From Phycisphaerae bacterium RAS1 (lineage in GTDB: Bacteria > Planctomycetota > Phycisphaerae > UBA1845 > Fen-1342): DNA of 64,000 nt. The notes under the pieces are model-generated. The model was not told the origin of the DNA and searched no databases. It worked only from the letters and a program-made list of their open reading frames with translations. The DNA is taken from the NCBI GenBank assembly GCA_007859745.1, contig SMLU01000001.1:2294001-2358000 (forward strand), read 5' to 3'. Shown here one piece after another: positions 17,708 through 26,475 of the stretch; the stretch's first letter is position 1; every line of letters starts with the position of its first letter. The translations under genes and the position numbers were made by a program.

Positions 17708-18654
17708 GTCGGCGCGGCGACCGGCGCGGACCGCGGGCGGCCCTGCATGTCTTCAAACCAGCCGCGCCAGTCCGGCCCGATCTGGCCGCTGGCCAGGTAC
17801 TGCGCCATGGAACGCTCGCAGTCGCAGATGCCCGGCGTGCGGTTGAGCACGTCCATCAGGTGTTCGAGCAGCAGCGGCAGACGCTCGACCGCCTTGCGGG
17901 CTCGCTGGCGCTCCACGTCTTCCTCCAGCACGCGGCCAGCCTCAAACGGGCGGAAGTCGCTGCCGTTCTCGGCGTAGCCGGCGATGTAGCAGATGGCTGC
18001 GTAGCACATCTGCAGCTCTTTGGCCAGGAAGACCTCGGGCGCGAGCGTGTATCCGATCATTTCGCCGCCGACGATCTCGTACTTGCGGGCTTCGGCGGGC
18101 GTCTCGCGCCGCGGGCCTTCGATGCAGACGTACGTGCCGCGCTCGGCGAAGCAGCGACGCTGCTCGCTGAAGGTCGTGCTGAAGGCTTTGCGCAGGCTGG
18201 GGCAGAACACCGGCCACTGCCGCACACGGCCGATGCCCTGGCCCTCGAAGAACGTATTGGCGCGGGCGTGCGTCTCGTCGATCAGATCGTCAACGACGAC
18301 GTACTGCCCAATCTTGTAGTTGTGACTGGTGGCGCGCGACTCACTCCAGGAGACGATCGCCCGCACGCCCAGGTTTTTCAGCGCATAGATATTGGCGCGG
18401 TAATTCACGAACGAGGGCGCGAGGTCGTAACCCGTTTCGCCGTGCCGCGACAGGAACAGGAACCCGCCGAAACGCGACTCACAGCGGAAGATCGGCTGCG
18501 ACAATCCGAAGGGCGTCTTTTGCGGGCCGAGCCGTTCGGCGACAAAGGCGCCCTCCTGCAGGAGGTCGTACGCCGACGTGCCGCCGATGCACGCGAGGGT
18601 CCCCTCGGGTCCGCCGGGGTACGCCGAGCCGCCGAGGTTGCCGTTGCCGGGCAT
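17704..18654 (-). CDS. MTAP/PNP-family nucleoside phosphorylase
   Basis: A 316-residue member of the purine nucleoside phosphorylase/MTA phosphorylase family. Visible motifs are GTSAYDLL near the N-terminus, SRHGETGYDLAPSFVNYRAN (phosphate and ribose region), and EGPRRETPAEARKYEIVGGE with MIGYTLAPEVFLAKEL. In human MTAP two aspartates in the TDYD segment read the 6-amino group of adenine; the aligned segment here is AGYA, so both are missing and a 6-oxopurine nucleoside is a more likely substrate. GGGAGG at 18663-18668, 8 nt before the ATG at 18654, fixes the start over an upstream TTG. It overlaps the deaminase gene by 4 nt. Confidence 0.82.
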   Translation of the reverse strand: MPGNGNLGGSAYPGGPEGTLACIGGTSAYDLLQEGAFVAERLGPQKTPFGLSQPIFRCESRFGGFLFLSRHGETGYDLAPSFVNYRANIYALKNLGVRAIVSWSESRATSHNYKIGQYVVVDDLIDETHARANTFFEGQGIGRVRQWPVFCPSLRKAFSTTFSEQRRCFAERGTYVCIEGPRRETPAEARKYEIVGGEMIGYTLAPEVFLAKELQMCYAAICYIAGYAENGSDFRPFEAGRVLEEDVERQRARKAVERLPLLLEHLMDVLNRTPGICDCERSMAQYLASGQIGPDWRGWFEDMQGRPRSAPVAAPT

Positions 18655-18662
18655 TCGCGAAC

Positions 18663-18668
18663 CTCCCA
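18663..18668 (-). promoter_or_regulatory. Shine-Dalgarno deciding the phosphorylase start
   Basis: GGGAGG lies 8 nt upstream of the ATG at 18654. An alternative TTG codon at 18675 lies upstream of this site and is therefore not the start. Confidence 0.75.
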
Positions 18669-18842
18669 AGCACAATCTGAACGGATTGCGAACCGACGCC
18701 GAAAATTGAAGTCGCCGCTAGTATACGGAGCGTTCCAAAAGTCGCAAAGGAAATATTCGGATTGCGATAAGATCGTGTAGGGGAACGGGTTATGAGCGTC
18801 GGCCGCCCCGCGGGGACTGCGGGCGTCTCACCCGCTCGCCAC

Positions 18843-18894
18843 GGGGAGCATCGGCGTCTCGCCGGTGCGCACCGGCTGGAAGCCGATGCTCCCC
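18843..18894. repeat. Family C fold-back repeat, copy 1
   Basis: The outer arms GGGGAGCATCGGC (18843-18855) and GCCGATGCTCCCC (18882-18894) flank an inner palindrome around GCCGGTGCGCACCGGC. The element lies just downstream of flgE on the minus strand. Copy 2 (30817-30868) matches it in reverse complement. Confidence 0.85.
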
Positions 18895-18921
18895 ACCCCT
18901 CAGGACACCGCTGACGGAGGG

Positions 18922-20601
18922 TTAGCGCAGAATGAGCAGCAACTGATTCAGCAACTCATTCGCGGTGCTAATGACGCGGCTCGACGCCTGGAAGCCGGTG
19001 CTGGACGTGATCAGCCCGATGAACTCGGCCGAGAGGTCCACATTCGACAACTCCAGCGCGCCGCTGATGATCTGGCCGCTGCCAAAGGAGCCGGGCGCGA
19101 CGATCTGCGGATTGCCCGAGTTCGCCCCGGTCGTGAAGATGTTTTTCGATTCGGCCACCAGCCCGGCGGGGTTCGAGAAACGCGCCATCGCCACCTGCCC
19201 CAGCGTCCGGGCCAGGCCGTTGCTGAACGAGCCCGTAATGGTCCCGTCATTCCCGACGGACCAGCCGGTCAGCGTCCCGGGCGGGAAGCCATCCTGCTCG
19301 CCGGCGATGACGTTCGAGGTCGCCGTCGAGAGGCCGTTCACACCCGCGAAGTCGAGCGTGAACGCCAGCGGACTCGTGGCCCCCGACGCGCTGCGATCCA
19401 CCGAAACCTGGTTGCCCGCCACGCTCAGCAGGTTGCCCTGGTTGTCGAATGCCAGCGTGCCGGTGCCCAGCGCCCGCGTCGCCCCGTTGTCCGGCGACTC
19501 GGCGTAAAAACGCCACACCGGCCCGGTCGTCGGCGTCGACTCCAGCGCGAACGTCACGTTCACCTGCACCGGCGTGCCAAGCGAGTCGTACACCGTGAAC
19601 GCGGTATACGCGCCCGAGCCGTTGCCGGCGGCATTCTGCGTGAACTGGAAGGGCACGCCTACCGCCGGGTTGTCGCTGGTGATATCGCCCGCGTCAAGCT
19701 CGATGGCGTTGGTCTCGCCGGCGTTGCCGCGGATGACCAGCCGACCGTTCTCAACGGTTACGCCCGGCGTGCCCGGCAACCCGGTTCCGGTCTGAATTCC
19801 CAGCCGCGTCTGGAGCCAACTCGCGAAATCGCCCAGCGTGCTGCCGTCTGTTCCAACGACGAACGTCTGCGGCGGAAGCTCGCGCTGCCCCTTGCTGACG
19901 CCGCGGACCGTAATGCTGGAGGCGGCGGCAAACAGCGGCGTGGCGGCGGCCGCGCCGGAGCGGAGGTCCGTCAGGGCGGTGGTTGCCGTCGCCGCCGCCC
20001 CGCCGCCGGCGACCAGCGGCTGCGTGGCGGACTCGGAGCTCTGCGTGGCGATGGCGCCGGCGGCGCTCAGGTCGCCGTCGATCGTGACGTTGGACGTGGC
20101 CCGCGCGATGCTGACCGCGCCGACCGGAATCGTCAGGTCCGCCAGCACGTTCGGCACGACGTTGAAGCTGCCGTCGACGCCGAAGCCCTGCACGAAATCC
20201 CCGTTCTGCGTCACGAGCTGATTGGCGGAGTTGAGCGTGAACGAGCCGTCGCGCGTGAAGACCTGCTGGCCGGCGGGACGGCGCAGAATGAACATCCCGT
20301 TGCCGTCAATCGCCAGGTCGCTGTTGATGCCGGTGGTTTCGATCGAGCCGTTGCCGCTGTTGCGCGTGGTGGAGGCGACCAGCGTGCCCAGCCCGACCTG
20401 CATCGGATTGGTGCCGCCGCTGGTCTCGCTGGGCTGCGTGCCGAGGCTGAAGGACTGCGAGAATTGCGTCGCGAAGAGCGTGCGCGAGCCCTTGAACGCG
20501 GTCGTGTTCACGTTGGCGATGTTGTTGCCGATCGTGTCGATCCGCGTCTGGTTGGCGTTCATTCCGCTCAGAGCGGAGTACATGGCGGTGGTGAGGCCCA
20601 T
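18922..20601 (-). CDS. flgE: Flagellar hook protein FlgE
   Basis: A 559-residue flagellar rod/hook family protein. The N-terminal motif (MYSALSGMNANQTRIDTIGN, then NIANVNTTAFKGSR) and the C-terminal helix (SNVDLSAEFIGLITSSTGFQ with RVISTANELLNQLL) are the conserved D0 coiled-coil segments. The long, variable middle, including an FlgE-like D2 region (AFTVYDSLGTPVQVNVTF), supports hook rather than rod protein. It polymerises into the flexible hook outside the cell. It is the last gene of the minus-strand flagellar cluster, and fold-back repeats lie on both sides. GAGG lies 5 nt before the ATG. Confidence 0.93.
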   Translation of the reverse strand: MGLTTAMYSALSGMNANQTRIDTIGNNIANVNTTAFKGSRTLFATQFSQSFSLGTQPSETSGGTNPMQVGLGTLVASTTRNSGNGSIETTGINSDLAIDGNGMFILRRPAGQQVFTRDGSFTLNSANQLVTQNGDFVQGFGVDGSFNVVPNVLADLTIPVGAVSIARATSNVTIDGDLSAAGAIATQSSESATQPLVAGGGAAATATTALTDLRSGAAAATPLFAAASSITVRGVSKGQRELPPQTFVVGTDGSTLGDFASWLQTRLGIQTGTGLPGTPGVTVENGRLVIRGNAGETNAIELDAGDITSDNPAVGVPFQFTQNAAGNGSGAYTAFTVYDSLGTPVQVNVTFALESTPTTGPVWRFYAESPDNGATRALGTGTLAFDNQGNLLSVAGNQVSVDRSASGATSPLAFTLDFAGVNGLSTATSNVIAGEQDGFPPGTLTGWSVGNDGTITGSFSNGLARTLGQVAMARFSNPAGLVAESKNIFTTGANSGNPQIVAPGSFGSGQIISGALELSNVDLSAEFIGLITSSTGFQASSRVISTANELLNQLLLILR

Positions 20602-20613
20602 GCGATCCTCGGC

Positions 20614-20731
20614 GAAGTAAGAAGTTCGAAGTCAGACGTCAGACGTCAGAAGTCAGAAGTGCGGACGGTCCGAACGCGACGCGCGAGCGAGCGCAAGCCG
20701 GTGCGGGCGCTCGCTTGCGCTTCGCGTTCGG
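20614..20731. repeat. GAAGTCA tandem plus inverted repeat between flgD and flgE
   Basis: Positions 20614-20665 contain tandem units such as AGAAGTCAGAAGT and CAGACGT. Positions 20670-20731 form an inverted repeat (CCGAACGCGACGC... with ...GCGTTCGG). The same combination, GAAGTCA tandems followed by GAACGCGAAGCGCAAGCGAG, recurs at 43389-43442, and its second half at 33501-33540. Confidence 0.8.
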
Positions 20732-20760
20732 ATAGTCGTCGCACAGGCACGGTCATCGAT

Positions 20761-21306
20761 CTAGGCTCCAAGCAGCCCGGCCAGAAACGAGCCGGACTTC
20801 GGCTTCTGCTGCGCCTTCGGCTTGGCCGCCGCGCTGTCTGGGCCGAGGCCCAAACCCGCCAGCAGCGAATCCGCCTGCTGGGGCGTCGTGATTTTGGTCA
20901 CGTCCGTCGCGGACACGGTCTGGCCGCTGTCCAGCTCGAGCACCGCGGCGCCGTCGGGGCCGAAGCGCACGCCGGTCACGACGCCGGCCACCTCGGTCTT
21001 CGAGCCGTCGGCGCCCGTGACCTGGGCGGTAACGAACTTGCCGATCAGGTCGCTCAGGCCGGCGGTCTTCTGCTGGCGCGAGAGCTTGTCGAGCGTCCTG
21101 CTCAGGTCCTTGCTCAGCTCAATGCTGCGAATCTGCGAGACCTGGTTGATCATGTCCTTGGTGGACGACGGCGCCAGCGGGTCCTGCTGCTGAAGTTCCG
21201 TAATCATGATCTTGAAAAAATCCTCGCTGCGCATCGCGCCCAGGCCGCGATCGGGCGTCGCGCCGGCCGCCTGAGTTCCGTGCGAGTCAACTGCTGCGGG
21301 GGTCAT
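20761..21306 (-). CDS. flgD: Flagellar hook-capping/assembly protein FlgD
   Basis: A 181-residue protein with the FlgD N-terminal signature DFFKIMITELQQQDPLAP followed by MINQVSQIRSIE. The C-terminal part has the beta-rich GKFVTAQV-type domain (GVVTGVRFGPDGAAVLELD) but ends in a short Ala/Lys-rich tail; it is shorter than the roughly 220-230 residues of enterobacterial FlgD. It caps the growing hook. The start is ATG 21306 because GGAG lies 6 nt upstream; a TTG four codons earlier lacks support. It lies between fliK and flgE, separated from both by fold-back repeats. Confidence 0.92.
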   Translation of the reverse strand: MTPAAVDSHGTQAAGATPDRGLGAMRSEDFFKIMITELQQQDPLAPSSTKDMINQVSQIRSIELSKDLSRTLDKLSRQQKTAGLSDLIGKFVTAQVTGADGSKTEVAGVVTGVRFGPDGAAVLELDSGQTVSATDVTKITTPQQADSLLAGLGLGPDSAAAKPKAQQKPKSGSFLAGLLGA

Positions 21307-21335
21307 GCGGGTCTCCAAAATGGCGACTCATGCTC

Positions 21336-21482
21336 TCCGAGCCGCGACCTTTACGAGCCGCGACCTTTCCGAGCCGCGACCGTGAGGGAGCGGCCAACCG
21401 TGAGCGCCGGCGCCGGACCGCTCCCTTACGGTCGCGGCTCGGAACCGCGGCTCGGAAGCGCGGCTCGGAAACGCGGCTCACT
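21336..21482. repeat. Family B fold-back repeat, copy 1 (nested)
   Basis: The main arms 21369-21393 (starting CCGAGCCGCGACCGTGAGGG) and 21418-21442 (ending GGTCGCGGCTCGG) pair over 25 bp with one mismatch. Extra tandem arms of CGAGCCGCGACC lie on the left and CGCGGCTCGGAA on the right. It occupies the fliK-flgD junction. Confidence 0.9.
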
Positions 21483-21496
21483 CGCGGCCGACTTCT

Positions 21497-22888
21497 CTAC
21501 GCCAGCACATTCACGTGCGGCGCCGATGTACCGCGCCTCGCCTTCACCGCCGCTCGCACATCGGCCGCCGGCTCAAGTTCAGCCTCCGGCGGCGTGGCGG
21601 ACGCCATTCGCGCGTGCGATTCCGCCGGCTCGTGCCCCGCGGTCGGGTCGCCTCCTTGCTCGCGACCGCCGGCTTGCTGCTGCGCCTGACCGGCCGAGTC
21701 CTGCCATCCGTGGCGGTGTTCGGTCGGCGCCCAGTGCTCGCCGCCGCCTGCAGCCGAGTGGCTCAGCGCTCTGAGCTCCACCTGCTGCAAGTGAATTCCG
21801 GCGGCATCGAGACTGCTGCGCAGCGCATCCAGTTCCGAGCGGAGCAATCGGTGTGCCACATCGCTCTGTGATTCGATTCGCAGCGACAGCGCGTCGTTGC
21901 GCAAGTCCAATCGCAGGCGGATCATGCCGAGTTCCGGCGGGTCGAGGCGAATCACCGTCGTCGAGCGATTTCGGTCGATCTGCGTCTGCAGCACGCGCAC
22001 GATCCGCTCGATATTCATGTCGCTTTCGCGCGTCGCAGCCTCCGCCCCGCGCGACGTCGAAGCGTCCGTCGCTCGCAGACGAAGCGCGGCGGGACTGCGA
22101 TCAAGCGTCGGCCCCGCCGCGCCTGCTGGCGCCGGCGGATGCATCGCCGCGCGGCCGACGGCCGCCGCTGCGGTTGCCTGCGCCCGCGCGACGGGGGAAC
22201 CGGACGGCAACGGGGCCACTACTGTCGCATCCACCGGCGGCCGTGATATCGGTGCGACCGGCGAAGCCGTTGCTTGTGTGGCGCAATTGAGCTGGTGCGG
22301 CTGCGGTCGAGGCGCTCCGCCCATGGATTCCGCGACCGGGCGCGCCGCTGACGCAACCGACGGGCTCGCCTCGCCATTGGCGGACGATTTCACCGCTCCA
22401 GTCCGTGGAGCGATCGCCACCTGTTCCGCCGCCGGAGCGTTCGTTTTCTGAATCGTCGTCGAATCCCGCTCGCCGGACGCCGCCTCGGATGGCGTCGCCG
22501 ACCCGGCGGCTGATTGGCGATCGCGTGCTTGAGCGGCCGCGTCTTGAAGTGCTTTCTGGAACGCCTGCCCGTGCTCCTGCCGGTCGAGCGCGGCCTGGGC
22601 GTTCCGCTCCAGTCGCGCCGCGGCCCGCGAGCCGGGCGCCAGCGTGCGTTCCTGTTCGCCGACAATCTGCGAATGCGTCGGCGGCGCGAGGGCCTGTGCG
22701 GCCGCGCCGGCCCGCCGCTCGTCGTCGCTGCGCCGTTGGCGGCGGTGTTCGTCCTCGTCTCGTGCGGCGCGCTCATCGGCCGCGGCGCGCGACGACGGCG
22801 CGACGCCATCCAGAAACGGAAGGAACCCTGCGCCCGCCGCCTCGCGGCGCGCCCCGGCGGCCAGCGCCGCCACGTGCGACTCGACCAT
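21497..22888 (-). CDS. fliK: Flagellar hook-length control protein FliK
   Basis: A 463-residue protein. The first 280 residues are Ala/Arg/Pro-rich and disordered, as in other FliK ruler domains. The C-terminal Flg_hook domain is recognisable as TVIRLDPPELGMIRLRLDL followed by LSLRIESQSDVAHRLLRSEL and LDAAGIHLQQVEL. A further Gln/Gly/Ala-rich tail of about 90 residues follows. FliK measures hook length and switches export specificity. AAGG lies 7 nt before the ATG, and the gap from the motE-like gene is only 9 nt. Confidence 0.9.
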   Translation of the reverse strand: MVESHVAALAAGARREAAGAGFLPFLDGVAPSSRAAADERAARDEDEHRRQRRSDDERRAGAAAQALAPPTHSQIVGEQERTLAPGSRAAARLERNAQAALDRQEHGQAFQKALQDAAAQARDRQSAAGSATPSEAASGERDSTTIQKTNAPAAEQVAIAPRTGAVKSSANGEASPSVASAARPVAESMGGAPRPQPHQLNCATQATASPVAPISRPPVDATVVAPLPSGSPVARAQATAAAAVGRAAMHPPAPAGAAGPTLDRSPAALRLRATDASTSRGAEAATRESDMNIERIVRVLQTQIDRNRSTTVIRLDPPELGMIRLRLDLRNDALSLRIESQSDVAHRLLRSELDALRSSLDAAGIHLQQVELRALSHSAAGGGEHWAPTEHRHGWQDSAGQAQQQAGGREQGGDPTAGHEPAESHARMASATPPEAELEPAADVRAAVKARRGTSAPHVNVLA

Positions 22889-22897
22889 CGGTCAGCC

Positions 22898-23626
22898 TTA
22901 CTGTGACTGTCCGCCGTCGGTCTTCCCTGACGTGTCGGCGTATCCCTCAACCCTTGCCAGCCGCAACTGCTCCAGCAGTTCGTGCATGAGCTTCAGCTCA
23001 TCCGGCGTTTTCATCTGCTCCAGAATCTTCTTCCCCTTCGCGACACTGAGTTTCATGAACAACCGCACTGCGTCCGGCTGGTGGCTGGCCCAGGTGCGCG
23101 ACAAGTGCTCCTTGGCCAGCCTGGGCGAAAGGCCCGAGACGTATTCGACCTCGCGCAAAAAACCGGCGTCGCTGTCGGCTTCGGTCAGCTTCTTGCGCTG
23201 CTGCTGCCAGGAGACCTTCCCCGCCTCGAATTCCTCGGCCTTGGACATCAGCGTTTGCAGGCTCGAATCGAGCAGCCGCTGGCGGGCGGCAATGTCTTGT
23301 CGGGCGCGCTCCAGCAGGAGACTCTCTAGCTGGGCGTGCCTGCGTCGCAGATCGACCGTCTCGCCCGGCCGGACGCCATGCGCGTCGGCATGTCCCGCGC
23401 TGCGGGCGGCGCCCACCTCGTCGTCCGTCGCATGATCGGCCGGCGCCGAGGCAGGCTGGCTGGTCGAGACTCCGGCCGGTTCGGCTTCGCCGCGAAGGGC
23501 CGCGGCCATGTGCTCCAGTCGCTGCGGCGTGAGCTTGCCGGTGGCGACGAGATAGCCGATGACGCCGCCGCCCGCGAGCAGGTTGGCGATGCCGACAACG
23601 GCCAGGAGTTGGTAGATCTTTGCCAT
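22898..23626 (-). CDS. MotE/FlaA-locus type flagellar coiled-coil membrane protein
   Basis: A 242-residue protein with one N-terminal membrane helix (about 6-30), a disordered Pro/Ala/His linker and a coiled coil (about 95-165). Its C-terminal domain ends in PDAVRLFMKLSVAKGKKILEQM, similar to the MgtE_N/MotE-like helical repeat that resembles FliG. In several phyla this type of gene lies beside fliJ, fliI and fliK, and in alphaproteobacteria MotE is a chaperone for the MotC stator protein. The position between fliJ and fliK supports a flagellar role. The symbol is withheld because orthology to MotE is not certain. Confidence 0.72.
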   Translation of the reverse strand: MAKIYQLLAVVGIANLLAGGGVIGYLVATGKLTPQRLEHMAAALRGEAEPAGVSTSQPASAPADHATDDEVGAARSAGHADAHGVRPGETVDLRRRHAQLESLLLERARQDIAARQRLLDSSLQTLMSKAEEFEAGKVSWQQQRKKLTEADSDAGFLREVEYVSGLSPRLAKEHLSRTWASHQPDAVRLFMKLSVAKGKKILEQMKTPDELKLMHELLEQLRLARVEGYADTSGKTDGGQSQ

Positions 23627-23660
23627 GCGATTTCAGCGCTGTCGGCATGCGCGGCCGACC

Positions 23661-23752
23661 GGGGAGTTCAGAGTGGCGAGTAGCGAGTAGCGAGTTGAAG
23701 AGTCACGGCGGTCCCTTTCACTTGCTGCTCGCTACTCTGAACTCTGAACTCC
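23661..23752. repeat. GCGAGTA/GAACTCT fold-back repeat between fliJ and motE-like
   Basis: The left side has tandem GCGAGTA units after GAGTTCAGAG; the right side has CTCGCTACTCTGAACTCTGA. The arms pair around a spacer of about 30 nt. Positions 23732-23752 encode the last residues (VQSSE) and TAG stop of fliJ. Confidence 0.75.
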
Positions 23753-24193
23753 GATTCTCACATACAATTGCTGTGCCACTTCGTCGATCGTCGCCTGTTC
23801 GCGCCGCTCACGGGCGTCTTGATATTCGCCGTGCCGCCGTTCCCTCAGCTTTTCCAGCGATTTCGTGTCCGTTTGGGCCCTTCGCAGGTCCGTGCGAATC
23901 GCCTCCAGCTCCTGAGTCAGCGACTGGCGCAAGATGCGCCGCTGCACGATGGTCTTGCGCAGATGCGCGATCCATGCGCGTCCGCGGGCCAGGTCCGACG
24001 GGTCGACGTTTGTCTCGGACTGCCGCCGGCGGAGCGCCTGCTGCTGAGCTTCGATTTCCCGCGACGTGGCGAGGTTGTCGCCATCCACGCGGGCAATCTC
24101 GGCGAGCTTCATGCCGAATCGCCGCTTGATCTCCTGCTCGCGCAGGCGACGGACGCGCAGGAGCGTCTCCAGTCTGAATGCGAATCGCCTCAT
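23732..24193 (-). CDS. fliJ: Flagellar export protein FliJ
   Basis: A 153-residue, almost wholly helical protein beginning MRRFAFRLETLLRVRRLREQ, the usual FliJ opening in which the first helix packs on the export ATPase. The rest is a coiled coil of the normal family length (about 145-150). FliJ binds the FliI hexamer in the manner of the gamma subunit of F1-ATPase and connects it with FlhA. The ATG at 24193, with GGAG 8 nt upstream, is preferred over a GTG three codons earlier. The C-terminal VQSSE and stop codon come from the repeat at 23661-23752. Confidence 0.85.
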   Translation of the reverse strand: MRRFAFRLETLLRVRRLREQEIKRRFGMKLAEIARVDGDNLATSREIEAQQQALRRRQSETNVDPSDLARGRAWIAHLRKTIVQRRILRQSLTQELEAIRTDLRRAQTDTKSLEKLRERRHGEYQDARERREQATIDEVAQQLYVRIGVQSSE

Positions 24194-24226
24194 ACACTTC
24201 ACTCCGCGTCACAATCGAAAATCACG

Positions 24227-24320
24227 AATGGAAAACGGGAAATGAGAAACGGGAGAACGCCGGCCCGGCGGGCCGCTTCCAGTTTCCGGATTTCCGTTTC
24301 CCATTTTCCATTTTCCAATT
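24227..24320. repeat. GGAAAA/TTTTCC fold-back repeat between fliI and fliJ
   Basis: The left arm has GGAAAACGGGAAATGAGAAA; the right arm has tandem TTTCC units (CCATTTTCCATTTTCCAATT). The centre is CCGGCCCGGCGGGCC. It fills most of the 172-nt fliI-fliJ gap. Confidence 0.75.
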
Positions 24321-24365
24321 CACCCGCGGCGTCGGCTCGGGACACGAAGACAGGGTCGTCCGACG

Positions 24366-25724
24366 CTACCTCTTTCCAGCCGCCTGCGTCTTTTCGATCA
24401 GCTCACCCAGCGCCAGCAGCGCCGCCACCGATTGCTCATGCGTCTCGTGCGCGTCGCGGTCCTGCGTCAGGAACGCCGTCACGACCTCGCGCGTCTGCAC
24501 GGCCGTGTCGTAGGCCGCGTTCGTTCCCGGCACGTACGCGCCGATGCTGACCAGGTCCTCGATGTCCTTCCACGTCGCCAGCACCTGCCGCACGCGCCTC
24601 GCCGCCCGCGCCTGCGCTTCGCTCTGCACATCCGGCGCCACGCGGCTGATGCTGTTGAGCACGTCAACGGCCGGGTAGTGCCCGCGATTGGCCAACCCGC
24701 GCGAGAGCCAGATGTGTCCGTCCAGAATGCCGCGCACCGCGTCGGCCAGCGGCTCGTCGATGTCGTCGCCGTCCACCAGGACCGTGTAGATGCCCGTGAT
24801 GCTGCCGTGCTGCGTGCGTCCGGCGCGCTCCAGCAGCCACGGCAGCATGGCGTAGACGCTGGGCGGGTAGCCCTTCTGCGTGGGCGGCTCGCCCGCGGCC
24901 AGCCCCACTTGCCGCTGGGCCATCGCCATGCGCGTCAGCGAGTCCATCATCAGCAGTACGTTCAGCCCCTGGTCGCGGAAATACTCGGCGATCGCGGTCG
25001 CATGCATGCAGGCCCGCACGCGCAGCGCGGCGGCTTCGTCAGACGTGCACACAACCACGACGCTCCGCGCCAGTCCCGCGTCGCCGAGCTGCCCCTCGAC
25101 GAAGTCGCGCACTTCGCGGCCGCGCTCGCCGATCAGCGCCACCACGTTCACGTCCGCCTGCGTGTGCCGGCACATCATCCCCATCAGCACGCTCTTGCCG
25201 ACGCCCGTGCCCGCGAAGACGCCCAGCCGCTGCCCGCGGCCGGCCGTCAGCAGCCCGTCGATGGCGCGGATGCCCAGCCCGAGCGGCTCGTCAATGCTGC
25301 GCCGCTCCAGCGGACCGGGCGCGGCCCGTGACAGCGGGTAGCGCACGTTCAGCAACGGCGCCGGCCGCCCGTCAAGCGCCCGGCCCTGTCCATCGATGAT
25401 CCGCCCCAGCAGGTCAAAACCGACCGGAACGCGCAGCGGCCCGGAGCGGCATTCGACGGCGTCGTCCGGCGCGATTCCGGTTGCATGTCCCAGAAACGAA
25501 AGCACCGTCTCGCCGCCGCTGAGCGCGACAACCTCCGCGTCGACCGCGCCGTCGCGGCGCGTCTGCACCACGCAGCGCGCTCCGACCGGCGCCGGCAATC
25601 CAACTGCCGTCGCCGATAGCCCGCGGCTGGCGCAGATGCGGCCGCGGAGGCGCTCGCTCAGCGCCGAGCGAACCTCGTCGCGCAGCAGCCCGAACAGCGT
25701 GTGCGGAGTCGCGCCGCGGGTCAC
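24366..25724 (-). CDS. fliI: Flagellum-specific ATPase FliI
   Basis: A 452-residue ATPase of the F1-beta/T3SS family. The Walker A motif is AGTGVGKS (residues 171-178), preceded by RAIDGLLTAGRGQRLGVF. Walker B is LLMMDSLTRMA, and AAGEPPTQKGYPPSVYAMLP is the characteristic FliI/YscN segment. It drives unfolding and chaperone release of export substrates at the base of the flagellar export gate. It starts with GTG in a GTGA overlap with the fliH stop, so synthesis is coupled to its regulator FliH. Confidence 0.96.
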   Translation of the reverse strand: MTRGATPHTLFGLLRDEVRSALSERLRGRICASRGLSATAVGLPAPVGARCVVQTRRDGAVDAEVVALSGGETVLSFLGHATGIAPDDAVECRSGPLRVPVGFDLLGRIIDGQGRALDGRPAPLLNVRYPLSRAAPGPLERRSIDEPLGLGIRAIDGLLTAGRGQRLGVFAGTGVGKSVLMGMMCRHTQADVNVVALIGERGREVRDFVEGQLGDAGLARSVVVVCTSDEAAALRVRACMHATAIAEYFRDQGLNVLLMMDSLTRMAMAQRQVGLAAGEPPTQKGYPPSVYAMLPWLLERAGRTQHGSITGIYTVLVDGDDIDEPLADAVRGILDGHIWLSRGLANRGHYPAVDVLNSISRVAPDVQSEAQARAARRVRQVLATWKDIEDLVSIGAYVPGTNAAYDTAVQTREVVTAFLTQDRDAHETHEQSVAALLALGELIEKTQAAGKR

Positions 25725-26431
25725 TCGCGCTCCTGGCGCCCGGCGGCGTCGCAGACGAGCAGGTCCGCCAGCCGCTGAAGCTGTGTTTCAAAGGTGGCGT
25801 CGATCTCGCCGTCGATCGTGCGAACGATGCATCCGCCGCGCGTCGCTTCCGGACTGACCCCGAAACGCACGTGCTGCAGCCGCTGGACGCCGGCCGCGAA
25901 CTCCGGCGCAAACTCGGCCAGCAGGGCATGCTCTTCCGGGCAGAGCAGCACTTCGACGTCCGCCGCGTGCCGCACCAGCCCCAGGGCGCAGCGCACGTTT
26001 TCGACCGCCGCGTCCGTCGATTGCAGCGCGCTGCTCTTGCAGACGCGCCGCGCGATCTCCAGCGCCAGCTCGATCAGCCCGGTCTCGGCCTCCGCCAGCA
26101 GCCGGTGCTTTCGCTGCTCGATGGACTGAATCAGCGTTTGCAGCGTCGCGGCGAGCTGCGCCACGGAAGCGCGCATCTCGCCGAAAACCGCCTGCCGCGC
26201 TTCCTGGTGAATCTGTTCGATCCCCGCCGCGCGCCCGTCGGCGACGCCCTGGGCGAAGAGCCGCTCTCGCTGCGCCGCAAACTCGGCCCGCGCCCGCTCC
26301 GCGGCTTCTTCCAGGAGCCGGGCCGCGCGGACCCTGGCATCGGCCACGATGCGGTCGGCCTGCGACTCAACGCTCTCAAACGAAAACGCGGAAGCAGCCT
26401 TGTACGTTCCGTGTCGCAGAATCCCGGCCAT
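25721..26431 (-). CDS. fliH: Flagellar assembly protein FliH
   Basis: A 236-residue protein with the FliH layout: a short variable N-terminus, a long Ala/Glu/Arg coiled coil (about 30-110, ARLLEEAAERARAEFAAQRE) and a C-terminal V-type ATPase E-subunit-like domain (LIELALEIARRVCK... GGCIVRTIDGEIDATFETQL). It binds FliI as a dimer and links it to the C-ring. It overlaps fliI by 4 nt. The upstream gap to fliG (169 nt) contains two fold-back repeats. Confidence 0.92.
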   Translation of the reverse strand: MAGILRHGTYKAASAFSFESVESQADRIVADARVRAARLLEEAAERARAEFAAQRERLFAQGVADGRAAGIEQIHQEARQAVFGEMRASVAQLAATLQTLIQSIEQRKHRLLAEAETGLIELALEIARRVCKSSALQSTDAAVENVRCALGLVRHAADVEVLLCPEEHALLAEFAPEFAAGVQRLQHVRFGVSPEATRGGCIVRTIDGEIDATFETQLQRLADLLVCDAAGRQERE

Positions 26432-26475
26432 GAGACTCCATTCCGGCCAGTCGGTGTCGGCTTCGGACGAAAGGA

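Noticed and set aside
20614-20665. CRISPR-like direct repeats
   Set aside because: The units are short tandem copies without unique spacers and without cas genes nearby.
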